Shown piece after piece: positions 15,655 through 25,100 of a stretch of 44,603 nucleotides of DNA. The first letter of the stretch is position 1; every line of letters starts with the position of its first letter. Below the pieces are notes generated by a model. That model saw only the letters and a list, made by a program, of their open reading frames with translations, ran no database searches and was not told the DNA's origin. The position numbers were made by a program, and so were the translations under genes. Source of the stretch: Nocardia otitidiscaviarum NBRC 14405 (lineage in GTDB: Bacteria; Actinomycetota; Actinomycetes; Mycobacteriales; Mycobacteriaceae); NCBI RefSeq assembly GCF_000308635.1, contig NZ_BAGD01000273.1:1-44603 (forward strand), given 5' to 3'.

Positions 15655-16227
15655 TCACTGTCTGGTCGGATGATTCAACTGTTGCCATGCGGCGGCCCAG
15701 GCGGTGTCGCGCCGGTGATCGATGGCGGCTCGCCCGGCCCAGATCAGCAGTCCGGCGGTAGACCAGACCGAGAACAGCACCACTATGCCGGCTCCGATGC
15801 CGTCGAGGACGGCGTCGCCGGTGCGCCGGGGCGGGTCGACCGGGGCGCCGTCCGTGCCGATCCACACCGGGACCTCGTCGCCGCGACCGGTGTTGAAGGG
15901 GACGGGTGCGGTGAGGGTGTGCTCACGTCCCTCCTCGCGCCACGACACGGTGGCCTGGAATCGGCGCTCCGATTTCTGGTGCGTCGGATCATCGGTGATG
16001 GTGGCGGTGACGAGAGTCCTGCCGGCGTTGTCGGCCAGAATACGGTCGCTCGTGCGACTGTAGGCTTCGGTGCCGACCGCGCCCGCGATCGGAACGACGA
16101 GCAGGCTGAGTGCCAGCAGTGTTGCGAGGGCGACGGTTTCGAAGCGCAGGGATGCGGGCATCAGAGGGTTGGCATTCCACGGTCGCATCCGCCAGAGCCG
16201 GACCGAGAGCGGCGGGTAGCCAGACAT
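15655..16227 (-). CDS. Rv1733c-like transmembrane protein
   Basis: 190 residues. The arrangement matches the mycobacterial/nocardial Rv1733c family: a short cytoplasmic N-terminus with N-P-L-M-P, a transmembrane helix at about 30-55, an extracellular domain of about 90 residues containing V-x-W-x-x-x-G-x-x-x-x-x-V and D-E-V-P-V-W-I-G-x-D-G, and a second transmembrane helix near 145-165. Function is unknown; Rv1733c of M. tuberculosis is a DosR-regulated T-cell antigen. No DosR-like box was seen upstream here. ATG 16227 is preferred over GTG 16236. The stop is at the start of the DUF1707 gene, implying coupling. Confidence 0.78.
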   Translation of the reverse strand: MSGYPPLSVRLWRMRPWNANPLMPASLRFETVALATLLALSLLVVPIAGAVGTEAYSRTSDRILADNAGRTLVTATITDDPTHQKSERRFQATVSWREEGREHTLTAPVPFNTGRGDEVPVWIGTDGAPVDPPRRTGDAVLDGIGAGIVVLFSVWSTAGLLIWAGRAAIDHRRDTAWAAAWQQLNHPTRQ

Positions 16228-16355
16228 CGCAGTCACCCACTTCCGGCGAACTGGCTGTCGTCATGCACGCGCGATTGGTCGCACCTGCGATTATCCCATG
16301 GTGGCGGGTGAAAGTCAGACGATCCGTCGATGGCGCTGCGGCCGTGGGCATTCCA

Positions 16356-17345
16356 TCAGTCGGGTTTGTCGGTGGTGTCCAGCGAACCGGTGTTCGGGGA
16401 CGGGGCCGGTTCCTCCGGCAGCGGTCGGCGGATACTCACCACCACCGAGATCGTGAGTACCACTACCACCACCGCCAGGCTCACCGGTGATGGGATCTCG
16501 GGGACAGCGGGTGTGATCGTCTTGTGCGCGGCCTGGAGGATGAGCTTCACGGCGATGAATCCGAGGATGATCGCCAAACCCGTCGACAGATGGTGGAAGC
16601 GTGCGAGCATTCCGGAGAGCAGGAAGTACAGGGCGCGCAGGCCGAGAATGGCGAACGCGTTGCTGGAGTAGACGATCAGTGGTTCCTGGCTGACGGCCAG
16701 CACCGCGGGCACGCTGTCGACGGCGAAGACGATATCGGCCGCCTCGATGGCCACGACCACCACCAGCAGGGGCGTGGCGACCCACCGGCCCGCCGAGCGG
16801 ACGAAGAAGTGCGCGCCCGCGTACTCGTGCTGGATCGGCATGACCCGGCGCACCAACCGCACCGCCGTGCTGCTGCCGGGGTCGAAGGCGTTGTCGTCGT
16901 CGGCGAGCAGTTTGTAGGTGCTGTAGAGCAGGATCGCGGCGAAGACGAACAGCACGGCGGTGAACTGCTGCACCACGGCGACGCCGAGGAGCAGGAAGAT
17001 GCCTCGGAAGACGAGCGCGCCCAGGACGCCGAGGAACAGTACGCGGTGCTGGTACTCGCGAGGCACCTGGAAGTAGCCGAAGATCAGCGCGAATACGAAG
17101 AGATTGTCCACCGACAGGCTCTTCTCGAGCAGCCACGCGGTCGTGAAGTCCACCGACGCGGTCGGGCCGACGACGACGGCGACGAGTACCGCGAAGGCCA
17201 GTGACAGAGCGACCCAGAGAATGCTCCAGCGCAGCGCTTCCTTGAAACCGATGACATGCGGACCGCGGTGCGCGACGAGGTCGACGACGAGACCGACGAC
17301 CAGGACAGTGCCGAACACCACCCACAGCCAGATGGGGACGTCCAT
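16356..17345 (-). CDS. TerC-family integral membrane protein
   Basis: 329 residues with eight or so hydrophobic segments. It has the TerC/Alx hallmarks: the acidic membrane motif E-K-S-L-S-V-D-N-L-F-V-F at about 74-85, a central cytoplasmic loop, and the second motif E-x-x-D-I-V-F-A-V-D-S-V-P-A near 205-218. Members are linked to tellurite resistance and, more generally, to Mn2+ or Ca2+ handling across the inner membrane. The C-terminal tail is charged and Pro-rich. ATG 17345 has GAGGAGCGG upstream with AT-rich spacing. No yybP-ykoY-like Mn riboswitch could be recognised in the 5' region. Confidence 0.9.
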   Translation of the reverse strand: MDVPIWLWVVFGTVLVVGLVVDLVAHRGPHVIGFKEALRWSILWVALSLAFAVLVAVVVGPTASVDFTTAWLLEKSLSVDNLFVFALIFGYFQVPREYQHRVLFLGVLGALVFRGIFLLLGVAVVQQFTAVLFVFAAILLYSTYKLLADDDNAFDPGSSTAVRLVRRVMPIQHEYAGAHFFVRSAGRWVATPLLVVVVAIEAADIVFAVDSVPAVLAVSQEPLIVYSSNAFAILGLRALYFLLSGMLARFHHLSTGLAIILGFIAVKLILQAAHKTITPAVPEIPSPVSLAVVVVVLTISVVVSIRRPLPEEPAPSPNTGSLDTTDKPD

Positions 17346-17604
17346 TTTCCGCCGCTCCTCGGATGTTGGCCCGGTGTGGAGTTGGTCGCGCCGCACGGTG
17401 GAGTGGCGCCTCGCCTCGGAGAACCGGCGCGTCGCCGGGACAGCCGCGACGACGCCTAAGTGCTTTCGGTTCTCGGTGTTTCGCGTCCGACCGGTCTTGT
17501 TTCGGTACGGCCGCCCTATCGACAAATGTACCGGAGCCGGGTGCCGTGCCCGGGTCGTCCGGCTGCCACCACCGCTCTCGCCACCGGCGTCGGACGGTCG
17601 GTGT

Positions 17605-17922
17605 TCAGTAGACCCGGGGCGCGCAGGGGCTGGGCAAGGCCGACATGGTGGCCATATCGCAGATGGTGCCGGTCATGATGTGCAGCGGTGCGGCGACCAA
17701 GAGGGCGAGGATGCCGATGACATTGCCCTGCTGGGCGAACAGGGCGAGGGAGTCCGCCGCGGCCGAACCGGAGTCCAGGGCCGAGGAGCCGGTGCCGGTA
17801 CCGTCGGCGACGGTGACCGCGGGAATCGGGGCGGGGGCTGGTTCGGCGGAGGAGTGCGCGGCGGTTGCGACGAGGGTGATAGCCGCGATCGAGGCGAAGG
17901 CGAGGTGCAGGGGGGTACGCAT
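17605..17922 (-). CDS. Small secreted protein downstream of lcp
   Basis: 105 residues with a Sec signal peptide (M-R-T-P-L-H-L-A-F, hydrophobic core, cleavage near A-H-S-S-A-E). The mature chain starts Pro/Ala/Ser/Gly-rich and ends with a hydrophobic segment (V-I-G-I-L-A-L-L-V-A-A) followed by two cysteines in T-I-C-D and S-P-C-A-P. AGGAG sits seven bases before ATG 17922. The start is 27 bases after the stop of the Lcp gene on the same strand, so the two are probably co-transcribed. Function unknown; a role at the cell surface during rubber oxidation is a guess from position. The 259 bases downstream, up to terC, hold no gene that I can see. Confidence 0.7.
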   Translation of the reverse strand: MRTPLHLAFASIAAITLVATAAHSSAEPAPAPIPAVTVADGTGTGSSALDSGSAAADSLALFAQQGNVIGILALLVAAPLHIMTGTICDMATMSALPSPCAPRVY

Positions 17923-17949
17923 GGGGGAAGCTCCTGAGAATGGGGGTCG

Positions 17950-19191
17950 TCAGCGCGGGGGCTGGCTGAGATCGCGGTTCATGGTGGGGATTTCGATGCT
18001 GATGGGCATGCGCAGGTCGGCCAGGTAGATCAGGGCGGCCTGGCGTAGGAACTCGTCGAACATCCAGTACGCCTCCTGGGTCGGCGGGACCGCGGCGAGG
18101 ACGCCCTCGCGGACGGCGATGAACGGTCCCCAGCTCACACGCAGCAGCGGATCCCAGATGGGTTCGCGGGGGATGCCCAGGCCGTCGGCGATCCGGTCGC
18201 CGAGCAGGAAGCGGGTGAACGCGCCGAGCACCGGTCGGGTGACGATGGACAGATCGAGCTGGTTGCCGAGGCCGAGCAGCCGGTCGGCGAGTTTCGTGCC
18301 CTCCGGGGTCACCGCGATGATCGGGTCGAGTACCTGCGCGGCTTGGGAATCGGCCTCCGCCCAGGAGTTGGGGATGTACTCGTCGCGGATGCCGAGCATA
18401 TGCGCGGCCACCTGCCAGGAGTGCAGGAAGGCGTCGGATTCGTTGCCCGGGATCGGTACCCGCCAGGCGGTGAGGTGTTTCATGACCGTGGTCGGGAGGC
18501 TGTGCCAGGTCACCATCATGTCGTTCTGGCTGATCGGAATCTCCTCGGTGGCCATGGCTTTCCAGTGCGGCGACCGCGGCAGCAGATGCCGCACCCCGGC
18601 GTGGGCGAGCCGGGTCTTGACGCAGGTCACCACCATTTCGCCGGCGGGGGCGTAGGCATTGTGGGTGCCGATGTCGTAACCGAGTTTGGCGGTTTTGGAG
18701 ATGCGGTCGCGCAGGTCGTGTCCGCCCTTGGAGTAGTAGACCGCGCGGGCCTCCTTGGGGATGACCGTGCTCATCATGCCGCTGGCCAGTCCGTACAGCA
18801 CACCGAGGTAGAGGCCGCGCTTCTTGTTGAAGTCCACCGCGGTGGCCAGTTTCGCCGGGTCGGTCCAGTGCGGCAGCTGCCGGGCGTACTCCATGAAGTC
18901 GCGCAGTTCCGTCGGCAGTCCCGCGGGCAGGGGTTGTCCGTTGCGGGTCCAGGTTCGCAGCAGTTCGTTGACGCGAGGCACTTCGCCGCTGTCGATGAGA
19001 CGGGCGATCACAGGATCGGCTTCGGCGTCCCAGACATACATCGGATCGGTTCCGCTCCCGGTTCCGGCCACCGACCCCTCCGGTGACCAGGTCCACGGTT
19101 GCGCCCGCGCGGGTGCGATGGCGGCCAGCGCACCGAAAGCACCTAGAGCCCCACCGGCTTTCAGCGCGAACCGCCTGTTGAGATTGTCCAT
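17950..19191 (-). CDS. lcp: Latex-clearing protein, haem-dependent rubber oxygenase
   Basis: 413 residues. A twin-arginine signal (N-R-R-F-A-L-K-A-G-G) with a hydrophobic core ending A-R-A-Q is at the N-terminus, so the protein is exported folded. The rest is the Lcp/DUF2236 fold. Counting from ATG 19191, Glu147, Arg163, Lys166, Thr167 and the haem-ligand His197 (in R-L-A-H-A-G-V-R) fall at the positions I recall for Glu148, Arg164, Lys167, Thr168 and His198 of the Streptomyces K30 enzyme, at a constant offset of one. Lcp cleaves cis-1,4-polyisoprene with O2 into oligo-isoprenoid aldehyde-ketones outside the cell. AGGAG eight bases upstream fixes ATG 19191 over GTG 19197. The divergent AraC regulator further right is a possible controller. 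Confidence 0.9.
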   Translation of the reverse strand: MDNLNRRFALKAGGALGAFGALAAIAPARAQPWTWSPEGSVAGTGSGTDPMYVWDAEADPVIARLIDSGEVPRVNELLRTWTRNGQPLPAGLPTELRDFMEYARQLPHWTDPAKLATAVDFNKKRGLYLGVLYGLASGMMSTVIPKEARAVYYSKGGHDLRDRISKTAKLGYDIGTHNAYAPAGEMVVTCVKTRLAHAGVRHLLPRSPHWKAMATEEIPISQNDMMVTWHSLPTTVMKHLTAWRVPIPGNESDAFLHSWQVAAHMLGIRDEYIPNSWAEADSQAAQVLDPIIAVTPEGTKLADRLLGLGNQLDLSIVTRPVLGAFTRFLLGDRIADGLGIPREPIWDPLLRVSWGPFIAVREGVLAAVPPTQEAYWMFDEFLRQAALIYLADLRMPISIEIPTMNRDLSQPPR

Positions 19192-19503
19192 GTCCACTGC
19201 TCCTCATCGAGACTTTCACAGAAGGTGAGGCACTGAAACGCTCACCGTGTCTGCGTACCATTGATGAGAGCACAGAGTGGCGGCCATCACAAGGTGGTGC
19301 CCGTGATCGGCCGGACTATCGGCCGGAGCTCGAGCTGTCCCAGTAGGTGGTGGCGGCATCGCCGGATCGCTTGTTTCCAGGTCCGGTGGGTGCGGGGTAC
19401 GCGGGTGCTGGACATGGCCCCGTGACCGCAACCTCGCCGGGTCTCGCGGCCGGTCCGAAGGCGGCGTGCGCCTGGGGATTCGAGCGTTCGAACGGCGGTA
19501 GTG
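19192..19503. promoter_or_regulatory. Upstream region of lcp with a short direct repeat
   Basis: About 310 bases with no convincing gene. It should hold the lcp promoter. ATCGGCCGGA occurs twice, at 19306-19315 and 19318-19327, with a 12-base period, followed by the palindrome AGCTCGAGCT (19327-19336). The distance to the lcp start is about 115 bases. These could be regulator sites or chance in GC-rich sequence. Confidence 0.3.
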
Positions 19504-19758
19504 CTACGTCTGCCAGCGGGACGGGGGCCGCGTGTCGCGGCGCGCGTGGCGACCCGTGCCGCCGATCGAGATGCGGGGGATCGGCGGCCGGGACGGCTTC
19601 GGTGTGGGCGCGGTGTCCGGATCGATGCGGGGCAGGATCTGGGTGGGGCCGTCGAGCTCGTGGTGGAGTTGGGCGAGGAAGGCGTCGAGGCTGTCGAAGT
19701 GGGTGAGGATCGTCGACAGCAGGCGCAGGGCGCTGCCGTCGGTATCGGCCGTCGTCAT
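19504..19758 (-). CDS. Small hypothetical protein
   Basis: 84 residues from ATG 19758, with GGAGACG just upstream and strong G/C bias at third positions, which supports coding. The first 40 residues form an amphipathic helix pair (L-R-L-L-S-T-I-L-T-H-F-D-S-L-D-A-F-L-A-Q-L). The rest is Pro/Arg-rich and probably disordered. I do not recognise the family. Two copies of a 12-base palindrome lie 50-110 bases upstream, which suggests regulated transcription. Confidence 0.5.
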   Translation of the reverse strand: MTTADTDGSALRLLSTILTHFDSLDAFLAQLHHELDGPTQILPRIDPDTAPTPKPSRPPIPRISIGGTGRHARRDTRPPSRWQT

Positions 19759-19808
19759 ACGTCTCCGCCGGAGGTTGGGCCCGGGGGTCGGGCGGTGGGG
19801 GAGTGCGC

Positions 19809-19864
19809 GGCCCACCGGTGGGCCGATAGGGTTGTCGCGGTTGGGTTCCGCGCCCACCGGTGGG
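19809..19864. repeat. Two copies of the palindrome CCCACCGGTGGG
   Basis: The first copy is part of a 16-base perfect palindrome (GGCCCACCGGTGGGCC, 19809-19824); the second is 12 bases (19853-19864). Centres are 42 bases apart, about four helical turns. They lie in the 343-base gap between the small leftward gene and the AraC gene, which contains no other gene that I can support. An operator pair is the simplest reading. Confidence 0.5.
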
Positions 19865-20101
19865 GTTGTGCGTGCGGCATCGATCCCGCGTGTCGGTGGG
19901 ACCGTGGGGGCCGCCAAGGGGCGGGCGGCCCACCGGGCATCAGGTTAGTGCGGGCGCGGTGCGCTCCGGAGCTGGTGCGCGGCCATGCTTCTGCGGATTT
20001 CGGCCAAAACCGCGGGTACGACACGCCCGGATGTTCTTGAATTAGCTACATAATTGCTGAACTGCGTCACGCTCGCTGTCCGATGGGAGATCATCTGCGG
20101 C

Positions 20102-21178
20102 ATGCTCGTCGACTCATGGTGTGTGCGTTCGATACACAGCGCGGCGGTACTCGTCGACTACGCGGGTAACCGGTCGATGACCGCCGCGCAGGCGCTGGCC
20201 GGGACCGGGCTCGCGACCGCGGATCTGGAGGATCCGGAGGTCGAGATCGACATCGCGCAGGAGTTCCGGATCGTCGACAACATCCTCACCGCGACGGGCG
20301 ACGAACCCGGTCTGGGACTGCTGGCCGGATTCTCCGTGCACCTGCCGATGCTCGGCAGCCTGGGCATCGCGTTGAGCAGCTGCTCGACCGTACGCGAGAT
20401 GGCCGAATTGTGGGCCCGCTATGCCGATCTCTCCTTCGCCTACACCCGCTTCAGCCTCGCCGACGCGGGGGATCGGGTGCTGGTGCGGCTGGACTCCGAG
20501 ACCGTGCCCGCGCGGGTGCGGCGTTTCGCGATCGAGCGCGATCTCGCACTGGTGCGCACGGTGCAGCGGGAGCTGTTGAGCTGGGACGTGCCCGTGGAAC
20601 GGCTCGAGGTGACGCTGCCCTACGCGCCGGTGTACGAGGCGGTCGGCGTGCTGCTCGGTATCGCCGACATCGTCTACGACCGACCCGCCGACGTACTCGT
20701 CCTGCGCGGCGCGGATCTGCAGCGGCCCATGCCGCAGGCGAACGCGGTGCTGCGCCGCCAGTACGAGCGGATGTGCGAGCGGTTGGTCGAGCGCCGCCGC
20801 GCGCGCATCGGACTCGCCGGACAGGTGCGCGCCCTGCTGGTCCGGCGCGGCGGCGCGGTCGACCAGGCTGCCGTCGCCGCGGATCTGCACATGAGTGTGC
20901 GCACGCTGCGCCGCCGCCTCGCCGACGAAGGCACCACCTTCCGCGAACTGGTCTGTGAGACAACGGGAATGCTCGCCGAGGAACTGCTCGCCGCGGGCTT
21001 CACGGTCGACACCGTCGCCAACCGCCTGGGCTACGCCAGCCCGTCCGCCTTCACGGCCGCGTTCCGGGAGTGGACGGGACAGACCCCGGGCCGCTTCGCC
21101 CGCGCCGAGCAGATCGCGCCCCGCCGCAACGGCTCCGGGCCGGATAGGGCGAAAAGTCCGAATCCACACCGGGACTGA
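20102..21178 (+). CDS. AraC-family regulator with arabinose-binding-type N-terminal domain
   Basis: 358 residues. Residues about 15-200 match the OruR/ArgR-like N-terminal domain found in many actinobacterial AraC regulators (G-L-G-L-L-A-G, then L-G-S-L-G-I-A-L-S-S-C-S-T-V-R-E-M). The C-terminal 90 residues carry the two helix-turn-helix motifs (V-A-A-D-L-H-M-S-V-R-T-L-R-R-R-L and T-V-A-N-R-L-G-Y-A-S-P-S-A-F-T-A-A-F-R-E-W) and the closing T-P-G-R-F motif. ATG 20102 gives a normal domain start; a GGGAG lies 12 bases upstream. It is divergent from the small gene and lcp, so control of lcp is possible but unproven. Confidence 0.87.
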   Translation: MLVDSWCVRSIHSAAVLVDYAGNRSMTAAQALAGTGLATADLEDPEVEIDIAQEFRIVDNILTATGDEPGLGLLAGFSVHLPMLGSLGIALSSCSTVREMAELWARYADLSFAYTRFSLADAGDRVLVRLDSETVPARVRRFAIERDLALVRTVQRELLSWDVPVERLEVTLPYAPVYEAVGVLLGIADIVYDRPADVLVLRGADLQRPMPQANAVLRRQYERMCERLVERRRARIGLAGQVRALLVRRGGAVDQAAVAADLHMSVRTLRRRLADEGTTFRELVCETTGMLAEELLAAGFTVDTVANRLGYASPSAFTAAFREWTGQTPGRFARAEQIAPRRNGSGPDRAKSPNPHRD

Positions 21179-21552
21179 GCCCGCCACGGACCGAACCCGC
21201 CGCCGAGCCGAGAATGCCGCCGCGTCCCGCGCAGCACCCTCGCCACCGGGGAAACTCGTACCCCGCGGACCGACCTCCGACACCGAATTGTCCTCGCGGG
21301 TGACCCGGAACCCGCGCTACCGAGAATGCCGCCGCTGCCACCGAGCGCTGACCTCCGCTCGAACCGGCTGGCTGTCGCGAATGACGGCGGCGGAGTGGAA
21401 CTGGTGAGGATGACACCGTCGGCCGCGTCGCCGACCAACCGGAGGGCTCGTTCGAGCCCGTGCGAATCCGGGCCGTTCGAACGCAGGGGTCCCGGCCGTG
21501 CGTAGGCGGTGCGTTCGGGTGCGGTGGCCTACCGGCCTCTCGGGGACGGAGG
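21179..21552. other. Intergenic stretch, nothing recognised
   Basis: About 370 bases between the converging AraC gene and a small leftward gene. Open frames here show poor third-position bias and no ribosome-binding sites. No hairpin with a T-run, repeat family or RNA gene was recognised. Confidence 0.5.
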
Positions 21553-21960
21553 TCAGCGCACCGCGTCGTCGCCGTGCGGGTGCGCGGCGGCGAGTCGTTC
21601 GGCGGCGACGCGGGCGATGGTGTGGACCTGGCGGGTGCGGGCCTCCGGGTGGGCGGTGCGTTGTTCGAGGGCGGTGGTGATGCGGGTGAGTGCCGTGGTC
21701 GCGTCCTGGACGGTCTGGTTGATCAGGCTGTGGCGGGCGGTGAGGTCGCGGTGGGCGTGGACGAGGTCGGTGTGGTGGCGCCGCAGCTCGGTGATGCGGT
21801 TGAGCAGATCGGCGACCTCCCGGGTGGTGAGGGTGACGGTCGGGTGGTCCTCGCCGCGCAGGATCGCCTCGGCGGAGATTTCGGCACAGCGGGCGTGCAG
21901 TAGGTCGAGAATGTCGGTCAGGGGGTCCACCTCCCACGGTGCGGCGGGGTTGTCGGGCAC
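21553..21960 (-). CDS. Hypothetical helical protein
   Basis: 135 residues from GTG 21960. Third codon positions are almost all G or C, and the product is largely helical with heptad-like leucines and many His/Arg (L-L-N-R-I-T-E-L-R-R-H-H, T-A-L-T-R-I-T-T-A-L-E-Q-R-T), so a coiled-coil is likely from about 45 to 110. No signal peptide or enzyme motif. The ribosome-binding site is weak, so the exact start is uncertain. It is divergent from the giant carboxylase gene, with about 190 bases between them. I do not recognise the family. Confidence 0.6.
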   Translation of the reverse strand: MPDNPAAPWEVDPLTDILDLLHARCAEISAEAILRGEDHPTVTLTTREVADLLNRITELRRHHTDLVHAHRDLTARHSLINQTVQDATTALTRITTALEQRTAHPEARTRQVHTIARVAAERLAAAHPHGDDAVR

Positions 21961-22153
21961 CCCGTCGGTCGGTTTCGGCGCGCCGCCAGGGCGGCCCGGA
22001 CGTCGTGCTCACCGTCGAGTCGGAGACGATACGCGCGGGTAACACGGACTCGCATGTACATATGTGTGGGGTAAGGGTGCAGACTACCCGGGACAGCCAG
22101 TCGCACATCTCGCCCGATCGGGCCAACGTAGTGGAGTGGGAAGGAGTCGGCGA

Positions 22154-25100
22154 GTGTTCAGCCGTGTCGCCATCGTGAACCGGGGTGAGGCCGCCATGCG
22201 TCTCATCCATGCTGTTCGGGACCTGGCTGCGGAGACCGGATCGACGATCGAGACCGTCGCGTTGCATACCGACGTCGATCGGAATTCGACCTTCGTACGC
22301 GAGGCCGATATCGCATACGACCTGGGTCCCGCGTCCTCCCGCCCGTATCTGGACCTGAAGGCGCTGAAGCAGGCCCTGATCGCGACGAAGGCCGACTCCG
22401 CTTGGGTCGGTTGGGGTTTCGTGGCCGAGGATCCGGCCTTCGCGGAACTGTGTGAGCAGATCGGCGTCACCTTCATCGGCCCGAGCCCCGAGGCCATGCG
22501 CAAGCTCGGCGACAAGATCGGCGCCAAGCTGATCGCCGAGGAGGTCGGCGTGCCGGTCGCGCCGTGGAGCCGCGGCGGAGTCGAGACGGTGGAGGACGCG
22601 GTCGCCGCGGCCGAGCAGATCGGCTACCCGCTGATGCTGAAGGCCACCGCCGGTGGCGGCGGGCGCGGCATCCGGAAGATCACCAGCGAGGCCGAACTCG
22701 TCGATGCCTATGAACGCACCCGGCAGGAAGCCGCGCGCGCGTTCGGCAGCGGCGTGGTCTTCCTGGAGCGCCTCGTCACCGGCGCGCGGCACGTCGAGGT
22801 GCAGGTGATCGCGGACGGTCAGGGCACCGCGTGGGCGCTGGGCGTGCGCGACTGCTCGGTGCAGCGGCGCAACCAGAAGATCATCGAGGAGTCGGCCTCG
22901 CCGGTGCTGCGGCCCGATCAGGCGGCCGAGTTGAAGGCGTCGGCGGAACGGCTGGCCGTCGCGGTGGGCTACCGCGGCGCGGCCACCGTCGAATTCCTCT
23001 ACCACCCCGGCGACGAGCTGTTCGCCTTCCTCGAGGTCAATACCCGCCTGCAGGTCGAGCATCCGATCACCGAGTGCACCACCGGATTCGATCTGGTGCG
23101 CGCGCAGCTGCTGGTGGCCTCGGGCGGCAAGCTGGAGGGTGAGCCCCCGGCCGAACGCGGCCACGCCATCGAGGCGCGGCTCAACGCCGAGGATCCCGAC
23201 CGCGACTTCGCGCCCGCCCCGGGCCGCATCGCCCGGCTGAATCTGCCCGCCGGACCGGGCATCCGGGTCGACACCGGGGTCAGCGAGGGCGACACCATCC
23301 CCGCCGACTTCGACTCCATGATCGCCAAGATCATCGCCTACGGCCGCAATCGTGACGAGGCGCTGGGCCGCCTGCGCCGCGCGCTGACCGAGACCCGGGT
23401 CGTCATCGAGGGCGGTGCCACCAACAAGAGTTTCGTGCTCGAGCTGCTGAACCAGCCCGAGGTGATCGACGCCAGCGCCGACACCGGCTGGATCGACCGG
23501 GTGCGCGGCGAGGGCCGCCTGGTCTCCGACCGCCACTCCGCCATCGCCCTGGCCGCGGCCGCCATCGACGCCTACGAGGAGGACGAGCGGGTCGAGCGGC
23601 ACCGCCTGCTGTCCACGGCGGCGGGCGGACGCCCGCAGGTGCAGCATCAGAGCGGCCGCCCCTGCGACCTGAAGCTGCGCGGCGTCGGCTACCGGGTGCG
23701 CGTGGCCCGGATCGGCGCGCACCGCTTCCGCATCGGCATCGAGTCCGGCGGCGATATCCGCACCGCCGACGTCGATCTGGAGCGTTTCGACAGCCACGCC
23801 GGGCAGATCGTGGTGAACGGCACCCGCTATCGCCTGATCACCGGCACGCACGGGCCGATCCACCTGGTCGAACTCGACGGCGTCACGCACCGCATCAGCC
23901 GCGACGAGGGCGGTGTCGTCCGCTCGCCCGCCCCCGCGCTGGTGGTCGCCACCCCGCTGGCCGTCGGCGACGAGGTCGAGGCGGGCGCACCGGTGCTGGT
24001 GCTGGAGAGCATGAAGATGGAAACGGTGCTGCGCGCGCCGTTCCGCGCCCGGCTCAAGGAATGCGCGGTCTCGGTCGGCACCCAGGTGGAGACCGGCGCG
24101 CCGCTGCTGCGGCTGGAGCCGCTGGTCGAGGACGGCGAGGAGGCCGAGACCGGTACCGCCGCCGCGGTCGACCTGGACCTGCCCGGCGAGGCCGCGCCGG
24201 TGCTGCCGCACGAGCGGCTGGCGCGCGGCATGCAGGATCTGCGCAGCCTGCTGCTCGGTTTCGACGTCGACCCGCACGATGAACGCCGGGTGGTCGAGGA
24301 CTACCTGACCGCGCGCCGGGCCGCCATCGCGGACAACCGCCGCCCGCTCGCCGAGGAACTGGAACTGCTGGAGGTCTTCGCCGATCTCGCCGAACTGAGC
24401 CACAACCGCTCCGGTGACGAGGACGGCGGCCACGGGCACGTGCACAGCGCCCGCGAGTACTTTCACAGCTATCTGCAGAGCCTGGACGCGGAGCGGGCGG
24501 GTCTGCCGGATTCCTACCGCGCCAAGCTGTCCCAGGCGCTGAGCCACTACGGCGTCACCGAGTTGGACCGGACGCCCGACCTCGAGGGTGCGGTGTTCCG
24601 CGTCTTCCTGGCCCAGCAGCGCCCGTCCGACACCGTCACCGTCATCACCACCCTGTTGCGCGAATGGCTGCGGGAGCCGGTGCCGGATCAGGCGCTGCGC
24701 GAACCGGTCGGGCTGGTGCTGGAGCGACTGGTGGTCGCCACCCAGGTGCGCTTCCCGGTGATCGCGGATCTGGCGCGCGGCGTGGTGTACGCCTGGTTCG
24801 GTCTGCCGCTGCTGCGGCGCAACCGCGCCCGCGTGTACACCAATGTGCGCAAACAGCTCAGCTACCTCGACGCGCACCCGGACACCCCGGATCGCGCCGA
24901 CCGCATCGCGGAGATGGTGCGCAGCACCGAGCCGCTGGTGAAGCTGCTCGGCCAGCGTCTGGTGCGCGGCAGCGTGGACAACACCGTCATGCTCGAGGTA
25001 CTGACCCGCCGCTACTACGGCAACAAGGACCTCATCGGGGTGCGCGCCGAGGAGGTCGGCGGCTGCCGCTACGTCGTCGCCGAACGCCGCGGTCTGACCC

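Noticed and set aside
17346..17525. Possible yybP-ykoY Mn riboswitch upstream of terC
   Set aside because: TerC genes often carry one, but the conserved GGGGAGTAG-like and CACTACGG-like loops were not found.
19316..19503. A possible C-terminal extension of the 84-residue protein in another frame, implying a frameshift
   Set aside because: The alternative frame has weaker third-position bias and no homology I can recognise, so a frameshift is not supported.
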